From positions 28,886,734 through 28,950,733 of the forward strand of contig OY288259.1 of NCBI GenBank assembly GCA_958450325.1: 64,000 bases of DNA, written 5' to 3'. The notes under the pieces were generated by a model. It did no database searches and was not told where the DNA came from. It saw only the letters and a program-made list of their open reading frames with translations. Numbering within the stretch: the stretch's first letter is position 1; each line of letters opens with the position of its first letter. The DNA comes from Agrostemma githago (Eukaryota; Streptophyta; Magnoliopsida; Caryophyllales; Caryophyllaceae). Made by a program: the position numbers and the translations under genes. Below, piece after piece: positions 60,121 to 64,000 of the stretch.

Positions 60121-61534
60121 GTAAAACTTTCGGATCCGATCACATTTGACTACGACAATCGCTACAAGTCTGTTTAATCCCTTTACGAGTCGCGACGAAG
60201 GTGGCACCCTTTCGAGGAGCGCCGCCCCAAGCACTCAAGGGCATAACACGATCGTGGTCGTACGTAGTTGAACGCGTCTGATTTCATTTCCGAGATTAGT
60301 ACGGAACCCATTGACGCGAAAATCGACACCACATAATTCGTAAGGATTAGTATCGGTGTCATGACGCGGAGGGAGACAATTTCGACACTAATCAAATTTT
60401 AATTAATCAATCCTATAACACTTTTTATAAAATTTTGATGTCGGTCTTATAATTGTATAATATACGATTATAGGCACCGTAAACCGAGTTGAGTTCAAAT
60501 TATGTTATATTTTTTACGTAATTAGGTCGACCATCGATTTTGCATAAATAAAAAAAAACGATACTGTCACATTTTTCGAAGCGAGCCATGACTCGTACAT
60601 GGGGCACTCGATCAAGTGCCATAGGCTACTCGCTCGAGTAGCGCCCCAAAAACCGGGCAGTAGGTCCTTCAAAGGCTCACTTGATCGAGTCTCTGCCATG
60701 ACTCGGTCGAGTGGACTCCTTTGTCCAAAAAAAACGAGTACTTCTTACATCATCCGAGCCTCGTCTTTTTTTACGACTTTGGTCGTCACGTGTAAAGACT
60801 ATCACGTGTCACCTTTTCCTAAAGCCATGCATCTTTCCATCATTTTTATTCATTTGTTTTAATTATGTATCCTTTATTTTTGTTTATGTTATTGCTTGTT
60901 TTTTTTTTTGGCCGGGTTGTATTTCCGCCCGTGTATATTTTATTTATTTACGAGTATTATTTCTTTTTTTTTTTTAATGTTTGTCTTTTCATAAATGAAC
61001 CTCGCTTGCTAAACAATTCGACTCTAGTTTTGATGCATTAAAATGACGTAGTTCACATAATTCGCATCTTTAGCGGAAAATGTTGTTTGCATATAATTTA
61101 GTCATTTTACTAGCGCGCGTACACGAACACGAACGGTATCTTAGTAGAGGCTGCTAAAGAGCGGGCGGGGTTAGGTGTCCTTTATTTGTGGGCTTCCTAA
61201 CACGTACCCTCACCCCTTACTCAGAACCATGGTTTCTGGATGTCCGAAACCATTGGCGCACGAGAGTCATTCGATGCATGAGATCCAATAACTCGGCGTC
61301 AGTATCGTAATGCAAAGGGACGAACTCATAAGCTCAAGCACTAAAAGCGGGTCGTGTTTTGTACACGAAACGCCTAAGTGTAGAGTAAGTTCGAACGGGT
61401 CCGAATTCCCATAAAATTCGGTGGCGACTCCAATTATCATTTAAATTTCGACCCGAGATCAATCTTACCACGAGATTCATTCGTCTCCCCAAACCCGCGC
61501 GTGGCCGCGTCTGGGTGGACCTATGTCATGTCCA
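60121..61534 (+). mobile_element. 3' LTR of Tat copy A, second part
   Basis: Collinear with 5763-7160. Contains the palindrome cluster 60604-60719 (one unit decayed to CTCGCTCGAG, two to TTGATCGAG and CTCGATCAAG). Ends CATGTCCA at 61534. This is the outer end of copy A; the target duplication cannot be checked because the other end is outside the window. Confidence 0.92.
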
Positions 61535-61814
61535 AACTAATACGCCACATAATATCAATTAATAGTACATAGTACAAAACGGCTGGGCTCTACCAGTCCA
61601 ACTTATTTTTCCTCTTGCCTTGCGGGTGTGCTTGTTCGGGTCTTTCACCATTGACCCTCCTAACACAAGCTTCCACCACCTTATCCAAACGCGAGCCCAT
61701 CCAATCTTACTTCCCCTCCTCACTCACATTTTCAATATGGGTCTTTTCGGTCTCGGCCCGTGTAGATGAACTGACGAATACTAGGATTGGTAACGCCGTC
61801 TTGGCTTATCGCTT
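61535..61814. other. Flank to the right of copy A, unassigned
   Basis: 280 bases without a recognisable gene or repeat. Pyrimidine-rich from 61600. It may be the internal region of the next element, into which copy A inserted. Confidence 0.4.
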
Positions 61815-62314
61815 AAGGGGGCGGGGTCTCACTTACCTACAGTGTCGACTAACACCGTGTTTCATCCTTTTTCCATCCCGCCGATCGTCCCGTAGTACGT
61901 TCTTAGAAGGTTAGGAGGAACCTAGGTAAGTTACCAACGTTTTTATTGCTTTGTTGTCATACTATTAGGATTTTGTCCATTTCGATTTGTGTTATTAGCT
62001 TGGGAACGTTGTCACTTGCCTTGAGTCCTTAACCGGTGTTTCTTCACCGCTTTGTGGAGGGAAGCAGTATTTGTTTCTTTTTGGGTGCAACCGTTTGTTT
62101 GTTTGTTTGTGTGTTTTCGTGTCCGGTTGCATCCATAGTTTTGTCGCAAGACCTCACTTGCCTTGCGGAGAGAAATTTTCCTCTAAGTGTTTTCGCGTGA
62201 GTTGAAAGGGCGTAGGGTGCGCTAATACCCGCTCGGTTAGTAGATTAGTTTCCTTTAGTTTAGTAGTTAGTTTGTGCTTACTCGAGGGCGAGTAAGGGTT
62301 AAGTGTGGGGGAGT
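61815..62314 (+). mobile_element. 3' internal end of element G, TGATAAGTGT family
   Basis: Collinear with 51550-52046 of D (GGGGCGGGGTCTCACTTACC, TTGGGAACGTTGTCACTT, GTGTCCGGTTGCATCCA) and ends in the polypurine tract TTAAGTGTGGGGGAGT. Confidence 0.88.
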
Positions 62315-63861
62315 TGATAAGTGTAGTTTGTAGTGCCTATTTGTTTTGTTTGGTCCCGGTTTCTCTTGTGAAATCGCTCTTTGGAGCGGTTTCTGGACTA
62401 CTTATGCTTCTTCTAGTCCGTTTTAGGTTCCCAGACCATTCATGGAGAATTGGAACGATTCCGACTCGTTTCCTTCACTTTTGGAGCCAACGAAGAGAAG
62501 GAACGATCACTCGGTGCCTTAGCTTCGATCCCGAGACCTTGGGACCCATTCCCGAGCCCCTTAGACTCGATTCCGAGCCCCGAGAATCGATGAGAAGCCC
62601 ATGAGAAGCAAGGAGGGGCCTTTATGATCATATTGGAGGCCTACAAGAGCCTTCCCGGGCGAGAAGAGTAGCCTTCTCGGTCGGGAAGGAGTGCAAGCAA
62701 AGACGAGCCACTGATGGGCCGTCTCGGGCGAGAAGGGGGCCTTCTCGGACGAGATGGGTCCCATCTCGGGCGAGACCATATCATCTCGGCCGAGATGGGC
62801 CACCTGCAGTTCCGCCTCACTTATTTTCTTCTCCTTATTCATTGTAACCCTATATATACCCCCCTCTTGTAATCTTATGGGATGTTCTTCATTACCCACT
62901 AAACCCTAGACTACTTTAGGTTAGATTACCTTAGATTAGTGTAGATTAGTCCTTAATTACTCCTTAATTTAGTAATTACTCTTGTATTATTGGATCTCTT
63001 GAAGAATCTACCAAGATTGACAACCTTGGTGGAATTGTTTGGGTTTTCTTCTATGCAAGTGTTCATCTTTTCCATTCCTTTCTAGTTGGTATAATCTTTC
63101 TTCTCCTTTTACTCTTAATCTTTCATAGTTAATCAAATTTTCATCTTTGTTTATGATTATTGTTCATCCCTTTTGTTAGTTCTTCAAAATGGATGTTGTT
63201 GTTTTTGTGTTAGTTTCTCTTGTTCTTGTTAGTTTTCCTTTAGATATGTTTGAGTAGACTCTTGCTAGGGTTATTAGGGGGATTTGATGTAATTAGGGAT
63301 GATTAGGGTGAGATGGGTGGTACTAGATGATGTTATTGTTATTTCCCATTTACCTTGCACTCCACATGTTTGATGAAATGTTTGTGAGACTAGAGATGAT
63401 CAATTCTTGTTTTTCTTGCCTCTTCTCTTGTATGTGTGTGTTTGGTTGGTTGGTTTGGTTCCCTCACTAGTAGCCAGAGCGTTGTGAGCATGACCCCTAG
63501 GTCATTTAAGTAGCGAGAGCCCGATCGGAACCTAGGCTACGAAAGCATGATAGTAACCCCGTTTCCTCCTTTTTATCTCCTTGACATCAATGAACCCGAC
63601 CTAACCCTAGTTTCTTCTTATTGATTTATTTGGTTCCCTTTGTCATTAGTTACTTCTTAGCCTTGTTAGTTTGCGTTTTAGACCTTAGCTTAGTCCTTAG
63701 TCTATCCCCTAGATTAGCTTGTCTCGAACCTAGTCCTAGACCGTAGCACACCTTAGCCCGACACCCCGTCCCTGTGGATCAACTCGACTTACCCTAGCTA
63801 CCCAGCTTAGGTTCGTTGGTTATTATTTGACCGGTAGGATTGACGACAAACACTACCGTCA
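62315..63861 (+). repeat. LTR of G, 1547 bp, palindrome cluster 62650-62805
   Basis: TGATAAGTGTAG to CTACCGTCA. Cluster units are mostly of the CTCGGNCGAG form (TTCTCGGACGAGA, ATCTCGGGCGAGA, ATCTCGGCCGAGAT) with one TTCTCGGTCGGGAA. TATA (TATATATA) near 62853-62860. Confidence 0.92.
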
Positions 63862-63864
63862 AAT

Positions 63865-63882
63865 TGGCGCCGTTGCCGGGGA
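63865..63882 (+). promoter_or_regulatory. Primer binding site after the G LTR, tRNA-Asp type
   Basis: TGGCGCCGTTGCCGGGGA, so this LTR serves as a 5' LTR to the right, although it also follows a polypurine tract on its left. Confidence 0.92.
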
Positions 63883-64000
63883 CGGCGTAGTTTAGACTCT
63901 TGTGTGCTTAGTTTTAGACTTTGTTCTTGACTTTTGTGTTTTCTCTCCTTGTGTATCTCCGTTTTTCTTCTTGTGTGCCTATTTCTCTCTTCCTAGTGCC
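63883..64000 (+). mobile_element. Start of the internal region right of the G LTR
   Basis: Collinear with 47500-47620 of D (TAGTTT, TGTGTTTTCTCTCC, CCTAGTGCC). Runs off the window. Confidence 0.85.

Overview
The window is repeat-dense plant nuclear DNA, almost certainly from a eudicot with a large, retrotransposon-rich genome. I see no host gene, no RNA gene and nothing prokaryotic. Almost every base belongs to a transposable element, and the elements are nested at least four deep. The species cannot be fixed from the sequence alone.

Framework. The oldest layer, copy A, is a Ty3/gypsy element of the Tat (Ogre/Retand-like) lineage on the + strand. Its 5' LTR tail is at 5763-7160, its tRNA-Arg primer site at 7164, its decayed gag-pol at 8285-26338, its antisense plant-mobile-domain (PMD) gene at 28499-26731, and its 3' LTR is split between 29059-30046 and 60121-61534. 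The start of its 5' LTR lies left of the window. Everything else up to 61534 has been inserted into it.

Insertions into copy A. (1) The 5' LTR holds a FAR1-type Mutator-like element (1 to about 5114) and a TIR miniature element (5131-5701), both at one (TA)n tract. (2) gag holds a reverse-oriented solo LTR (9203-10839, target duplication GGTTT). (3) The protease-RT linker holds a 10-kb non-coding LTR element with 3.5-kb LTRs (12327-22365). (4) The equivalent (TA)n tract of the 3' LTR holds three DNA elements: E1 (30081-30950), E2 (30966-59572) and E3 (59713-60073). E2 in turn received a solo LTR (33882-35453) and a second Tat element, copy B, on the minus strand (35542-58862), both with GTAAC duplications. 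Copy B received element D (45859-53692, duplication GCCAT). From 61815 rightwards there is an internal-LTR-internal arrangement of the D family, which suggests a tandem element.

Coding content. Two Tat gag-pol sets are present, both damaged; copy B is the better preserved. Both copies carry an antisense, TATA-preceded, one-intron PMD gene between pol and the 3' LTR; the copy B gene reads intact (522 codons when spliced). A FAR1/FHY3-like transposase gene (1248-4695) has four inferred exons, one nonsense codon and one frameshift. Element D codes for a Tyr/Gln/Pro-rich protein and no polymerase.

Most unusual signal. Two unrelated LTR families, Tat (A, B) and the TGATAAGTGT family (C, D, F, G), carry clusters of short palindromes just upstream of the LTR TATA box. 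The palindromes share a core of CYCGRYCGRG. In the Tat elements the same palindromes also occur in the promoter-distal half of the LTR and inside the intron of the antisense PMD gene. Copy number of the motif differs between the two LTRs of single elements. This looks like a modular cis-element system, perhaps a binding site, and is the best candidate here for something undescribed.
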